Source of the DNA: Brevibacterium sp. 239c
GTDB lineage: Bacteria > Actinomycetota > Actinomycetes > Actinomycetales > Brevibacteriaceae
Direction of reading: 5' to 3'
NCBI RefSeq assembly: GCF_900169365.1
Contig: NZ_FXZH01000002.1
Location: forward strand, 62,001-126,000
DNA: 64,000 bases
Positions 17,728-27,339 of this stretch are shown here, in pieces (within the stretch, counting starts at the first letter, position 1; every line of letters starts with the position of its first letter). The notes beneath the pieces were generated by a model that did not search any database, was not told where the DNA came from, and worked only from the letters and a program-made list of their open reading frames with translations. The position numbers were made by a program, and so were the translations under genes.

Positions 17728-19193
17728 TTTTCGACCACCGCTTCCATCATGTTCTTGGCGATCGGTCCTGCGACCGTCGCTCCATAAGCTTCGTTACCCG
17801 CATTGCCGCCGTTCTCCACGACGACCGCCACTGCGATCTTCGGATCATCGGCTGGGGCAAATGAAATGAACCAGGCGTGCGGGGCCGCGCCAGGTCCGTG
17901 CTGCGCTGTACCGGTCTTCGCCGCGACCTTCGTGCCGCCCATCTTGGCCACGGAGGCGGTTCCGTTCTCGACCACGCCTTCCATCATCGTGGTCAGCTGA
18001 TCCGCGGTCTTACCTGAGACTGGCCGGGACTTCTCCGCCGGACGCATCTCCTTGATGGGTTCGAGAGTGTTCGCGTTCAGCACCCGGTCGACAAGCTGCG
18101 GCTTCATCATCTTGCCGCCGTTGGCGATTCCCGCTGTCATCATCGCCATCTGCATCGGCGTGGACCTGACCTCGTACTGACCCAGCGAAGACTGTGCCAG
18201 CTGTGGTGGATTGAGGTCATCGGGGAACGTTGAGGGGCTGACCTTCAGCGGAATCTCCATGTCCTGGCCGAAGCCGAACTTCTCCGCCTGGTCCCGAATC
18301 GCGTCCTGACCCAAGTCCATGCCGAGTGAGGCGAACGAGGTGTTGCAGGATTCGGCGAGTGAGTCTGCCAGAGACGGTTTTCCGCCATTGCGGCAGGCGC
18401 CCGGATGGGAGTTGCCGATTGTGGAAGTGGTCTGGGGCAGGTCGAGCTTCGCCGGACCATTCAGGGTCGAATCCGGTTTGTAGTCGCCTGATTCCAGTGC
18501 GGCCGCGGCCACGAGGACCTTGAACGTGGAGCCCGGTGGGTACAGGTTGCCGCCGATGGCCCGGTTGTAGGCAGGCTTGCCCTCAGCATTGTTGAGAGTC
18601 TCAAAGGCGGACAGTGCCTTCTCGGAGTCATGGCTGGCAATGGGGTTGGGATCCCAGCCCGGCGTCGAGGCCATGGCGAGGATCTTGCCCGTCTTCGGGT
18701 CGATCGCGACGGCCGCACCGTTCTGATTGCCCAGTCCGTCCCACGCAGCCTGCTGCACCTTCGGGTCGATCGTGAGCTCCACGGCCGCCCCACGAGGCTG
18801 TTCGCCCGTGAAGAGGCTGCCGACCTTGTCGTAGAACAGGGCGTCGGAGTCGCCGGAGAGGTAGTCCCCGGTCGCGCGCTCCATGCCGGAAGCCCCCGAG
18901 ACGATTGAGTAGTACCCGGTCATCGAGGCGTACGCGCGGGGGTCGAGGCCCTCCGCGCCGTACTTGCGCTGGTACTTGTATTTGTCGTCGACGGGTTCGG
19001 AGTAGGCGATCGGCTTGCCGTCGACGAGGATCGGACCGCGGTCGCGAGCCAACTGGTCGAGGACCCGCCGGTTGTTGAGCGAGTTGTTGTTCAGCGAGTC
19101 GGCGGTTACGAACTGGATCCAGCTGGTGGAGGAGAACAGAAGGGCGAACATGACGAACCCGACGATGCTGATGTGTGTCAACGGCTTCTTCAT
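17724..19193 (-). CDS. pbpA: Penicillin-binding protein 2 (PbpA/FtsI-type transpeptidase)
   Basis: A class B penicillin-binding protein that cross-links peptidoglycan outside the membrane. It has a signal-anchor helix at about 8-30. The three active-site motifs are all present: S222-T-F-K225, S282-C-N284 and K426-T-G428. The 489-residue length fits actinobacterial PbpA, partner of RodA. Its start overlaps the rodA stop and its stop overlaps the pknA start, 4 bp each. Expression is therefore coupled with the elongation glycosyltransferase and the kinases. Confidence 0.97.
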   Translation of the reverse strand: MKKPLTHISIVGFVMFALLFSSTSWIQFVTADSLNNNSLNNRRVLDQLARDRGPILVDGKPIAYSEPVDDKYKYQRKYGAEGLDPRAYASMTGYYSIVSGASGMERATGDYLSGDSDALFYDKVGSLFTGEQPRGAAVELTIDPKVQQAAWDGLGNQNGAAVAIDPKTGKILAMASTPGWDPNPIASHDSEKALSAFETLNNAEGKPAYNRAIGGNLYPPGSTFKVLVAAAALESGDYKPDSTLNGPAKLDLPQTTSTIGNSHPGACRNGGKPSLADSLAESCNTSFASLGMDLGQDAIRDQAEKFGFGQDMEIPLKVSPSTFPDDLNPPQLAQSSLGQYEVRSTPMQMAMMTAGIANGGKMMKPQLVDRVLNANTLEPIKEMRPAEKSRPVSGKTADQLTTMMEGVVENGTASVAKMGGTKVAAKTGTAQHGPGAAPHAWFISFAPADDPKIAVAVVVENGGNAGNEAYGATVAGPIAKNMMEAVVEK

Positions 19194-20776
19194 CGTTCAC
19201 CTCCGGTAGTGCCCAAGTTGGTTGTCGGGTCCTCATCGGACCCGGTTGCTGTGAGGTCGGCGGCGCCGAGATTCGTCGTCGGAGCCTCATCGCTGGTGGC
19301 GCGTTCGGTCGCGAGTTCGCCGGCAGCGTGTTCGCGTGCCCCTTCGACGCGTTTCGTATCGTTGCGGTTCTCAGATCTCCTCGCCGAGGTGGCGGAGGCT
19401 TCGGGGTCTTCCGTGATCTTGAGGACGCCGGTGTGGAATTCCTCCACCGGACGCCGAGCATTGTCGGAGATGCGCAGCAGCAGGGCGATGATCATCCAGT
19501 TGGCGACCAGAGACGATCCGCCTTGGGCGAGGAACGGCGTGGTCAGACCCGTGAGTGGGATGAGGCGGGTGACACCGCCGACGACGACGAAGACCTGCAG
19601 AGCGATCGTGAAGCTTAAGCCCGTGGCCAGCAGGGTGCCGAAGCCGTCGCGCAGCTGCTGCGCGGTCTTGATGCCGCGCTGGAAGATGAAGAGGTAGCAG
19701 AGCAGGATGACGAAGAGTCCGGCCATGCCCAGTTCTTCGCCGAGGCTGGCGTAGATGAAGTCAGACTCCGCATAGGGGACCATATTCGGTCTGCCCTCGC
19801 CGAATCCGGTTCCGGTCAGGCCACCGTTGGACATGCCGAACAGGCCCTGGACCAGCTGGTATGAGCCACCGGGGGCCTTGTTGTACTCCTCAGAGGTGAG
19901 CGCATGGAGCCAACCGTCCACGCGCTGTTGGACATGGGAGAAGAGTAAGGTCGCGGCGACCGCGCCAGCGGCGAAGAAACCGAGGCCGAGAATGATCCAG
20001 GAGACCTTGCTGGTTGCGACGTAGAGCATGGCGACGAACAGGCCGAAGAACAGAAGTGAAGTGCCCAGGTCCTTCTCGAAGACGAGGATGCCGACGCTGG
20101 CCACCCAGGCGATGACGATGGGGCCGAAGTCGCGCAGGCGCGGGAATCGGATGCCGAGGATCTTGGGTCCGGCCAAGACCAATTGGTCACGGTAGGACAC
20201 GAGGTAGCCGGCGAAGAAGATCGCCAGCAGGATCTTCGCAATCTCACCGGGCTGGAAAGACATTGTTTCGGTGCCGATCCAGATGCGGGCACCGTTGACG
20301 GTCTTACCCAGGCCCGGGATGAGCGGAAGCATGAGGAAGATCAGCGCGGCGAAGCCGGACACGAAGGTGTAGCGGCGCAACCACCGGTGGTCGGTGAGGA
20401 AGAAGAGGATGCCGACAGCCAGCCCCACACCCAGAGTCATCCAGATCAGCTGCGTCATTCCGCTGTTGAGATACTCAGGCCGGCCGAGGTCGACACGGTA
20501 GATCATCGCCAGGCCGAGGCCGTTGAGCAGGACCGCAATAGGGACGAGGACAGGGTCGGCGTACTTGGCCTTCCACCACACGACGACGTGGAGGATGAGA
20601 CCGAGCGCGGCCAACCACGCCGCGTACTGGTAGACGTTCGCGGGGATCGTGTCCTCGGTGCCGAGTCCCACGAGCGCGTAAGCGCTGGTGGATACCGCGA
20701 TCGCGAGGATCAGGAGGCCGAGTTCAGCCAGGCGATAAGGCCGTGGCCGCGCGCCTTGGTTGGGGTTCTCGGACAT
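19190..20776 (-). CDS. rodA: RodA/FtsW-type peptidoglycan glycosyltransferase
   Basis: A SEDS-family membrane glycosyltransferase that polymerises lipid II. About ten to twelve helices cover residues 15-445. Conserved SEDS segments include the WIGTETMSFQPGEIAKI region and the FIYASLGEELG loop, plus LTGLTTPFLAQGGSS near the end. A hydrophilic C-terminal extension of about 80 residues carries two similar TTNLG motifs. The gene is sandwiched between pstP (1-bp overlap, TAATG type) and pbpA (4-bp overlap), the normal RodA-PbpA pairing. The 528-residue length is slightly long because of the tail. Confidence 0.96.
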   Translation of the reverse strand: MSENPNQGARPRPYRLAELGLLILAIAVSTSAYALVGLGTEDTIPANVYQYAAWLAALGLILHVVVWWKAKYADPVLVPIAVLLNGLGLAMIYRVDLGRPEYLNSGMTQLIWMTLGVGLAVGILFFLTDHRWLRRYTFVSGFAALIFLMLPLIPGLGKTVNGARIWIGTETMSFQPGEIAKILLAIFFAGYLVSYRDQLVLAGPKILGIRFPRLRDFGPIVIAWVASVGILVFEKDLGTSLLFFGLFVAMLYVATSKVSWIILGLGFFAAGAVAATLLFSHVQQRVDGWLHALTSEEYNKAPGGSYQLVQGLFGMSNGGLTGTGFGEGRPNMVPYAESDFIYASLGEELGMAGLFVILLCYLFIFQRGIKTAQQLRDGFGTLLATGLSFTIALQVFVVVGGVTRLIPLTGLTTPFLAQGGSSLVANWMIIALLLRISDNARRPVEEFHTGVLKITEDPEASATSARRSENRNDTKRVEGAREHAAGELATERATSDEAPTTNLGAADLTATGSDEDPTTNLGTTGGER

Positions 20777-22242
20777 TACTGTGACTCCTCAGTGATGGCA
20801 TCACTGGGAGCGACCGATTGGGAACTCGGTGGTGACGGTGCCGGATCGCTGGGGCTCGTAGAGTCCTCGACATTGCCCGAGACTGTGCCGGACTTGTCGG
20901 CTTCCTGACGCAGGTTCTCAATGATGCGCTCGGCTTCGTCGCGGGAATCGGCCTGGATGGAGCTGCGCAGACGGTCCTGTGAAAAGCGGTTGAGGGTGCC
21001 GACTTCGATGTCGGTGGTGTCCTCGAGCCTGCTGAGTTCGATGGGTCCCAACGTGGTGTCAAGACCCCGGTAGAGGGTGACCTTCCCATCGAGATTCGTC
21101 AGGTAGTAGTGGTTGTTCATGTAGTTGTAGGCGAAGAATCCGCCGACGGCGATAGCGACGATGACGATGGCGGCGATGATCCAACCCAGGTAGGACCGCT
21201 TTTCCACCTCGTCGTCGTCAGCGTCGAGGTCATCCTCCTCGGTGGCTTCGTCCCTGTCGGGCGACTCCGCGTCAGTGCGCTGGGAGGGTGAGACCACCTC
21301 GGCGTTGGGCTCCTGCTTTTCGGAATCGGACACCGCCTGCAGAGGCACGGTGTCGGTGGGGATGTCGCCGTTGCCGTAGTGGGGCTGGGTCTCGGCGGCG
21401 TCTTCGTCGGTGCCAGCGTCAGCGTCGGTGTTCATGCCGATCATGGCGTACTTCGGGTTGAGGTGGACAGAGCCCACGGAACTGCCCTGCACGGTGTCGA
21501 CGGTGCCCTCTAGAACGTCACCGATGACGACGGTGACGTTGTCGGCGCCGCCTCCGGCCAAAGCCAGATCAATGAGCTGACGGCAGCATTCGTCGGGGTC
21601 GGAGACCTCGGCGAGGATGCGGGCGATGTCATCAACGTCGGCGAAGCCGGTCAGACCGTCCGAACAGAGCATCCAGCGGTCGCCGACGTGGGCTTCGCGC
21701 AGGGTGAGGTCGAGATCAGGGGAGGCTCCGACGTCGCCGAGGACCTTCATGACGACCGAACGCTGCGGGTGGGTCTCTGCCTCATCAGGGGTGATGCGGC
21801 CTTCGTCGACGAGCATCTGGACGAACGTGTGGTCGTGGGTGACTGTCTGCAGCTCGCCGTCGCGCAGCACATAGCCGCGGGAGTCACCGATGTGAGCCAA
21901 TGCGAAACGATTGCCGGGAGCTCGCAGGAGAGCGGTGACCGTAGTGCCCATGCCGGCGAGCTCGGGCTGTTCGGCGACACCGCGGCAGATACGGTCATTG
22001 GCTTCGAGGATCGAGGTGCGCAGGATCTCCAGAGCGTCTTCGCCGCTGGGTTCCCGATCGAGGTCGGCCAGTCGGGACACGGTGATCGCCGAGGCGACAT
22101 CGCCACCTGCGTGGCCGCCCATTCCGTCTGCGATGAGCAAGAAGTTCGGACCCGCGTAACCGGAGTCCTGGTTGTTCTTACGCACCAGCCCGGTGTGAGA
22201 CCGGGCTGCTGAACGGAGGGTGATGGTACCGTCGGTCGTCAC
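20776..22242 (-). CDS. pstP: PP2C-family serine/threonine phosphatase
   Basis: Removes phosphate from PknA, PknB and their substrates. The N-terminal PP2C domain (about 1-240) shows metal-binding motifs: RKNNQDSGY, ADGMGGHAGG, CSDGLTGF and GGADNVT near the end. An acidic linker (about 280-345), one membrane helix (about 351-374) and an extracellular domain with a Ser/Pro tail follow, giving 488 residues. This is the usual PstP layout. The stop shares a base with the rodA start, and the start overlaps fhaB by 4 bp. Confidence 0.96.
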   Translation of the reverse strand: MTTDGTITLRSAARSHTGLVRKNNQDSGYAGPNFLLIADGMGGHAGGDVASAITVSRLADLDREPSGEDALEILRTSILEANDRICRGVAEQPELAGMGTTVTALLRAPGNRFALAHIGDSRGYVLRDGELQTVTHDHTFVQMLVDEGRITPDEAETHPQRSVVMKVLGDVGASPDLDLTLREAHVGDRWMLCSDGLTGFADVDDIARILAEVSDPDECCRQLIDLALAGGGADNVTVVIGDVLEGTVDTVQGSSVGSVHLNPKYAMIGMNTDADAGTDEDAAETQPHYGNGDIPTDTVPLQAVSDSEKQEPNAEVVSPSQRTDAESPDRDEATEEDDLDADDDEVEKRSYLGWIIAAIVIVAIAVGGFFAYNYMNNHYYLTNLDGKVTLYRGLDTTLGPIELSRLEDTTDIEVGTLNRFSQDRLRSSIQADSRDEAERIIENLRQEADKSGTVSGNVEDSTSPSDPAPSPPSSQSVAPSDAITEESQ

Positions 22243-22751
22243 GATTGGGTCTCCAGCGTCGTATGGCCGATGGTGATCTGGGTGCCGATCCGCAGGCTGA
22301 TGGGCGAATGCATGGGCGAGCCGTCGACGATCGTCCCGTTCGTCGAGCCCAGGTCTTCGAGGACCCAGGAGCCGTTGGAGGCCACGATTCGTGCGTGATG
22401 GCTGGAGGCGAAGTCGTCACTGATGACGATCGTATTGTCCGGTGCGCGCCCGAAGGTCACGGGTGCCCCCGAGAGCGTGACCAAGGTTCCGGCCAAAGGC
22501 CCACCGGTGACCCGGATGGCACCCGGATGAGCGTGTTGCTGCACAGGGGCTGGCGCGGGTGTCGGCGCAGGTCTGCTCGGGGCAGGACTCGGCGCTGCCT
22601 TGCGGGACGCCTTGCCGCCTCGGCGAGATTTTCTGGGGCCTTTCTTGGCACCGAAGATATCGCGTTTGAGGACACCGGCCACGCCGAGGACGAAGAGCCA
22701 GAGGATGATGAAGAAGGCGAACCGGAAGACGGTGACGGTGAACTCGCTCAC
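22239..22751 (-). CDS. fhaB: FHA-domain protein FhaB/FipA
   Basis: A 170-residue membrane-anchored phosphothreonine-binding protein. It has an N-terminal helix (about 9-27), a basic Pro/Ala linker, and an FHA domain from about residue 80 to the end with the signature FGRAPDN, SSHHARI and LGSTNGT. In mycobacteria FipA links PknA signalling to FtsZ/FtsQ. The start overlaps the fhaA stop, and the end overlaps pstP by 4 bp. Confidence 0.94.
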   Translation of the reverse strand: MSEFTVTVFRFAFFIILWLFVLGVAGVLKRDIFGAKKGPRKSRRGGKASRKAAPSPAPSRPAPTPAPAPVQQHAHPGAIRVTGGPLAGTLVTLSGAPVTFGRAPDNTIVISDDFASSHHARIVASNGSWVLEDLGSTNGTIVDGSPMHSPISLRIGTQITIGHTTLETQS

Positions 22752-23623
22752 TGGGCGTCCTGTTCGATCTCGTGGTAGCGCACCTCTGCGTCTCCGGCCA
22801 TGAGGACATCACCGTCGGAGAGGTTCGCCGAGGTGAGCTTGCGTCCGCGCAGAAGTGTTCCGTTGGTCGATCCGAGGTCGTTGGCGACCGAATGATCGCG
22901 TTCGACGGTGATTTCGAAGTGCCGGCGTGAGACACCCGGATCGTCGATGACGTAGTCGGAGCTGGAGGAGGAGCGTCCGAAGACGTTCGTGCCCTGGCGC
23001 AGTTCGTAGTCCTGACCGTGGATGGTCACGTTCGCGACTATCGAGCGAGACCTCGAGGGAGCCGCCTGTCGCACTGGTGCCGAGGCCGGTCGGCTTGTGG
23101 CCGTTGGTCGGGCCGGCGCAGGTTCAGGGGTGCGCCTGGGTGCGACCGGACGGGAACCGGAGCTGGCCTGCCCTTCGCCCACGATGTTGTGCGAGCGCGA
23201 CACGGGGTCATAACCACCGCGGTTGGCCGGTTGGGCCGCAGGAGAACCATCGGGACGCTGAGTACTGGAGACGACACGGTACATTCCCGTGTCGAGGTCT
23301 TCCGCTTCGACGAATTCGACGGAGACGGGTCCGACGAAGCTGTAGGCCTGCTCCACTGCGTGATCGCCGATCACCTGGCGCAGGTCGGAGCGAAGTTCGT
23401 TCTCGAGGCCCGAGAGCCGGTCGAAATCTGTGGGAGACAGCTCAATGCTGTAGTGGTTCGCCGTCAGTGTCCGTCCGCGTGAAACTACCGCAGCCTTGTT
23501 ATCGGCTTCGCGTCGCAGAGAACCAGCCAGTTCGACCGGTTCCACCTGAGAGCGGAACGCTTTGGCGAAGGCGCCGTTGACGACATTCTCCAATCCTTTC
23601 TCGAAACGATCGAGAATCCCCAT
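22748..23623 (-). CDS. fhaA: DUF3662/FHA-domain protein FhaA
   Basis: First gene of the operon, cytoplasmic, 291 residues. The DUF3662 domain occupies about 1-115 (MGILDRFEKGLENVVNGAF start), followed by a Pro/Arg linker and a C-terminal FHA domain (FGRSSSS, SRRHFEI, LGSTNGT). FhaA homologues bind phosphorylated MviN/MurJ and slow peptidoglycan synthesis. The linker is much shorter than in M. tuberculosis FhaA. A GGAGG-like ribosome site (revcomp of CACCTCC) sits just before the ATG. Confidence 0.95.
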   Translation of the reverse strand: MGILDRFEKGLENVVNGAFAKAFRSQVEPVELAGSLRREADNKAAVVSRGRTLTANHYSIELSPTDFDRLSGLENELRSDLRQVIGDHAVEQAYSFVGPVSVEFVEAEDLDTGMYRVVSSTQRPDGSPAAQPANRGGYDPVSRSHNIVGEGQASSGSRPVAPRRTPEPAPARPTATSRPASAPVRQAAPSRSRSIVANVTIHGQDYELRQGTNVFGRSSSSSDYVIDDPGVSRRHFEITVERDHSVANDLGSTNGTLLRGRKLTSANLSDGDVLMAGDAEVRYHEIEQDAQ

Positions 23624-24009
23624 GGCACCTCCTCATCCAGGTGTCGTGCGCGTGACGAACCGTTCGCCACCAGCCCGGACTAAGAGTCCGGACGAGTCTG
23701 TATCAGTGAATCCGCCCTCGGAAAACGACACCGAGAAGGAGACACCAACACCCAATCCTAACGCGGTGAAGCTCTCAACTCACGTCACTAGGTTTTTCGG
23801 GACCGAGGTCTGCACGGATTCCCGGCAGTCGTCCAGCTTAGGGAAGGTCACTGAGTACTCCATGAGCCGCTGACGAGCGGGGATGAGTTCTGGGTCACCT
23901 GCGATGCGGGTATTCGGGACAGCGAATGTGAACGTCGACACGTTTCGGGCGTTTCGGGTGACCTCGGTTTCATTCTTCCCGGCCGCGATGCTAGAGTTTT
24001 CTCTTGTTC
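23624..24009. other. Divergent leader between fhaA and tRNA-Leu
   Basis: No gene is supported here; small open frames lack coding character. It must hold the fhaA operon promoter (minus strand) and the tRNA promoter. A perfect 7-bp hairpin (CCGGACT-AAG-AGTCCGG, 23675-23691) lies within the fhaA upstream region. A candidate tRNA promoter is TTTCAT followed 18 bases later by TAGAGT just before 24000. Confidence 0.4.
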
Positions 24010-24093
<84 letters not shown>

Positions 24094-24101
24094 CAGTGAA
24101 C

Positions 24102-24149
24102 AACAGCCCTTCACCGGGACCCTTCGGGGGCCAAGGTGGAGGGCTGTTT
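24102..24149 (+). terminator. Terminator after tRNA-Leu
   Basis: Arms 24102-24115 and 24135-24148 pair (AACAGCCCTTCACC with GGTGGAGGGCTGTT) with one mismatch, followed by TTTC. It lies between tRNA-Leu and the convergent fni gene. Confidence 0.8.
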
Positions 24150-24183
24150 CGTGTGTGGAAGTGTTCGGAGGCCTGGACCGGGG

Positions 24184-25269
24184 TCAGCTTCCCGAGCGTC
24201 GGGACAGTTCCTCGACGTTGATTCCGCGCAGACGGCAGAATTCGCCGAGGCGGCCCCGCGTGAGCAGGTCTGTGCGGGTGAGGTCTTCTGCCGTCTTGGC
24301 TCCGAGCAGGGCGAATAGCGCCCTGGTCTGAGACTGCCACGTGTTCACCACTTCAACGAGACGGTCCGCGCCTCCATCGAGCACGGCTTGGAGGAACGTG
24401 CCGGCAACCCCGACGGCCCGCGCACCGCAGGCAAGGGCCTTGACGACGTCATAGGGGTTGCGCACCCCGCCGGAGGCGAGGAGCACGGGCCCCTGGTCGG
24501 GGGAATCGAGCAGGCAGGCCAGGGCGGATTGGCCGAATCCGGAGAGCATCGAGAAGTCCTCGGCGCCGGCGCGGTCATTCTCGATACGGAGGAAGTCCGT
24601 GCCGCCGGCGCCGCTGACATCGGCGAAGCGCACGTCGATCGAAGCCAGCAGCTCCAGCGTGCGACGGCTGAGCCCGAATCCGACCTCCTTGACGATGACC
24701 GGCACGGGGCAGGATGCGACGATCTGTTCGAGCCCGTGTGCCCATTCGGAGAAGTCGCGGGTGCCCTCGGACATCGCGGTCTCCTGCACCGGGTTGATAT
24801 GGATCTGAAGGGCGTCTGCCTGCAGCAGGTGGACGGCACGGCGGGCATCCTCGGCGCTGCGACCAGCACCGAGGTTGGCCATGACGAAGCCGTTCGGGTT
24901 CTCCTCGCGGATGATCGTGAAGCCCTTCGCCGCGTCCGAATCGTCGAGAGCCACACTCATCGAACCGCAGGCCATCGGCAGCCCGGTCTTGGCGGCCGCG
25001 ATCGCAAGGTTGCGGTTGATCGCCGCCGTCGTGTCGGTGCCTCCGGTCATGCCATTGACATAGAAGGGCGTCGGCCAGGTCCACTCGCCGAGGCGGACGC
25101 TGAGGTCGACCCGTTCCGGGTTCGTACCTCCGAGGGCATGGTGGATGAACTCGAGATCGTCGAAATCGGTGCGCCGCGGCGCTTCGGACTGCTGCTCGGA
25201 GGCCAGCCGGACGTGATCGTCCTTGCGTGTCGCGCGGGCGGAACGGGCCTGGGGACTCTCAGAAGTCAT
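24184..25269 (-). CDS. fni: Type 2 isopentenyl-diphosphate delta-isomerase
   Basis: An FMN- and NADPH-dependent isomerase that interconverts IPP and DMAPP in the cytoplasm. The 361-residue product shows RKDDHVRLA near the start, the NGMTGGT motif (about residue 75), PVIVKEVGFG near 200, VSGAGGTDF near 220 and ASGGVRNPYD near 280, all typical of the Idi-2 TIM barrel. It is the last gene of the mevalonate operon and overlaps the phosphomevalonate kinase gene by 11 bp. Confidence 0.96.
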   Translation of the reverse strand: MTSESPQARSARATRKDDHVRLASEQQSEAPRRTDFDDLEFIHHALGGTNPERVDLSVRLGEWTWPTPFYVNGMTGGTDTTAAINRNLAIAAAKTGLPMACGSMSVALDDSDAAKGFTIIREENPNGFVMANLGAGRSAEDARRAVHLLQADALQIHINPVQETAMSEGTRDFSEWAHGLEQIVASCPVPVIVKEVGFGLSRRTLELLASIDVRFADVSGAGGTDFLRIENDRAGAEDFSMLSGFGQSALACLLDSPDQGPVLLASGGVRNPYDVVKALACGARAVGVAGTFLQAVLDGGADRLVEVVNTWQSQTRALFALLGAKTAEDLTRTDLLTRGRLGEFCRLRGINVEELSRRSGS

Positions 25270-26350
25270 CGATGCTGCCTTCGGGTCGGTGCGGGGTCAG
25301 GCTGAGCCGGCGGATGCCGTGGCGCTCCCACTCGCGGAGGATGTCGATCGTGGGCAGTTCGGCGTCGGAGAGGGCGATGCCGCAGTCTCCTCCGCCGGCG
25401 CCTGAGGGTTTGGCCGCGGCACCGTAGGTTTCGGCGATATCGCACAACGCGGCCAGCTGTTCGGTCTCGATCTGGCTGTCGGAGGACTCGCCGAGTCGCT
25501 GCAGCAGTCGGCGTGCCTGCCGGATGCGGTCGAGGGCGCCGATCGCATCATCCTCGTCGAAGGCGGCGACGAGTGCATTGACCGCGAGCCGGCTCTCGTC
25601 GGTGAACGACTCGAAGGGACGCGCCTTCTCCCTGCCCGGGGTGTGCACGCGCTTGACGAGATGGTCAGTCGAGGCCGGGGAACCGGTCCAGCCGACGAGC
25701 AGGTGCAGGGAGTCAGGTGGGCTGACGCGGGTGGCCCCTGACCCAAGCCATTCGCTGCAGTGCAGCGCCGAGGCGACTCCGTGGACTTCGCGGTGGAGTT
25801 TCAGGGCCGCGCGGTCGGGTGAAGAGTAGCGGATCCACCCTCCGAAGGTGCTCGCTGCGAGATCCCCGCCCGAGGCGTTGGGAGAGATGGCGATCGTGGC
25901 CAGAACAGCGAGCTTATAGCGTTCGGTCCGAGTCAAGCCCAATGTGTAGAACTCGTCGAGGGCGGCGATCGTGGCAGTCGTGACCGCGGCCGAAGAGCCG
26001 AGACCGAATTTCCGTCCGCTGGCATCGTCGAGCTCGCTGGAGATATCGAGGTCGAAGTACCGCGGCGGTGTCCCCATCTCTGCCCGCAGCTCTTCGACGA
26101 CCGAGATCGCAGCGAGCACATAGTCTGTGGGCCGGTGGTCGAGCACGATGCTCTGGCTGTCTGCCTCGCGGAACCAGACCAGCGGGGTCTGACCGTATTC
26201 GCTGGAGTGGATGCGGCCGGCATCTCGGCTTTCGGTGAGCCGGACGGTGATATACCGGTCCACGGCGACGAGCACGGCGGGTTGGCCGGGTTCGACGACG
26301 GCGTATTCGCCGGCGACGAAGAGCTTGCCTGGTGCACGCGTCTCGATCAT
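25259..26350 (-). CDS. Phosphomevalonate kinase
   Basis: A GHMP kinase that phosphorylates mevalonate 5-phosphate to the diphosphate. The 363-residue product begins APGKLFVAGEYAVVEPGQPA, the usual N-terminal pattern of bacterial phosphomevalonate kinases. It has the GLGSSAAV ATP-binding loop at 116-123 and a C-terminal SGAGGGDCG motif. It overlaps the upstream decarboxylase by 4 bp and the downstream fni by 11 bp. Confidence 0.93.
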   Translation of the reverse strand: MIETRAPGKLFVAGEYAVVEPGQPAVLVAVDRYITVRLTESRDAGRIHSSEYGQTPLVWFREADSQSIVLDHRPTDYVLAAISVVEELRAEMGTPPRYFDLDISSELDDASGRKFGLGSSAAVTTATIAALDEFYTLGLTRTERYKLAVLATIAISPNASGGDLAASTFGGWIRYSSPDRAALKLHREVHGVASALHCSEWLGSGATRVSPPDSLHLLVGWTGSPASTDHLVKRVHTPGREKARPFESFTDESRLAVNALVAAFDEDDAIGALDRIRQARRLLQRLGESSDSQIETEQLAALCDIAETYGAAAKPSGAGGGDCGIALSDAELPTIDILREWERHGIRRLSLTPHRPEGSIDDF

Positions 26351-27339
26351 GAGATCCCCTCTGTCGCTGCGGGCACCTCGGAACCCTCGGGCAGCGGATG
26401 GGCTCCCGGTCCGGGGCCGACGATTCGGAGCTCACCGAGTCCGTCGAGGGCCGCAGCCACGGCCTCGGCGTTCTCTGGTCGTACGAGGACGATGACATTG
26501 GGCCCTGCATCTGCTGTGGAGTAGGCCTCAAGTCCGTTCTCGCGTAACTTCTCGACCGCGTCGAAGATGGCCACGCTCTGAGGCCGGAGGAACCGGATGG
26601 GCGGAGTCGTCGACTGAATGAGAGCATGCATTCTCAGTGCATGCGACTCCGTGATCTCACCAATTCTCGTGAAATCGCCATCTCGACAGGCGTCGATCAT
26701 TGCCGCCAGGCTGTCCTCGGTCGAACTCACCCAGGCATCGTAGAAGGGAGAGGTGGCGGCGGTCAGGCGCATGGCTGCGCGACTCGACACCGGTTTTCGA
26801 CCCCGGTCAACGGTGACGACCACCATCCGCATATCCGGTGCGTCGACGGGCTCGGCGTACGAAGCCTGATCATCACCCGCGTGCCACACGGCCACCCTGG
26901 GCACGACGGAGCGGCAGGCCGAGCCCGAGCCGAGCCGGGCGAGCCGGCTGAGAGCGCGGGTGTCGAGGTCGAGCTCGAAGGCAGCGGCGGCCGCAGTCGC
27001 AAGGGCGGCGAACCCGGATGCAGATGAAGCGAGGCCAGCTCCCGTGGGCACGGAGTTGCGCGAGCGAACGATCACCGGCTGCTCGGAGCCTGCGAGGGAA
27101 CGGACGTGGTCGAGAAACGCGGTAGTGCGTCGTGTCTGCTCCTCGTCGGCGGGTTGGCCGTCGAGTTCCAAGCTGTCGGCATCACCGGCAGGATTCGGCA
27201 CGACCGTGGTCGTCGTTTCGAAGGCGTCGAGCGTCACCGACAGGCTGCCCGCCGCCGGGAGAATGCGGGACTCGTCGCGCTTGCCCCAGTATTTGATGAG
27301 GGCGATGTTCGGATAGGCGCGGGCGGTTGTGGTTCTCAT
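26347..27339 (-). CDS. mvaD: Diphosphomevalonate decarboxylase
   Basis: An ATP-dependent decarboxylase that makes IPP from mevalonate 5-diphosphate. The 330-residue product begins with AYPNIALIKYWGKRD, the diagnostic N-terminus. The phosphate-binding loop PTGAGLASSAS is at 98-108, and the DAGPNV segment near residue 275 is conserved. It overlaps mevalonate kinase and phosphomevalonate kinase genes by 4 bp each, so the four enzymes are made from one transcript. Confidence 0.96.
   Translation of the reverse strand: MRTTTARAYPNIALIKYWGKRDESRILPAAGSLSVTLDAFETTTTVVPNPAGDADSLELDGQPADEEQTRRTTAFLDHVRSLAGSEQPVIVRSRNSVPTGAGLASSASGFAALATAAAAAFELDLDTRALSRLARLGSGSACRSVVPRVAVWHAGDDQASYAEPVDAPDMRMVVVTVDRGRKPVSSRAAMRLTAATSPFYDAWVSSTEDSLAAMIDACRDGDFTRIGEITESHALRMHALIQSTTPPIRFLRPQSVAIFDAVEKLRENGLEAYSTADAGPNVIVLVRPENAEAVAAALDGLGELRIVGPGPGAHPLPEGSEVPAATEGIS

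Noticed and set aside
23562-23873. A 103-residue plus-strand frame upstream of tRNA-Leu
   Set aside because: It begins inside fhaA antisense, has biased Ser/Pro/Thr composition and no ribosome site.
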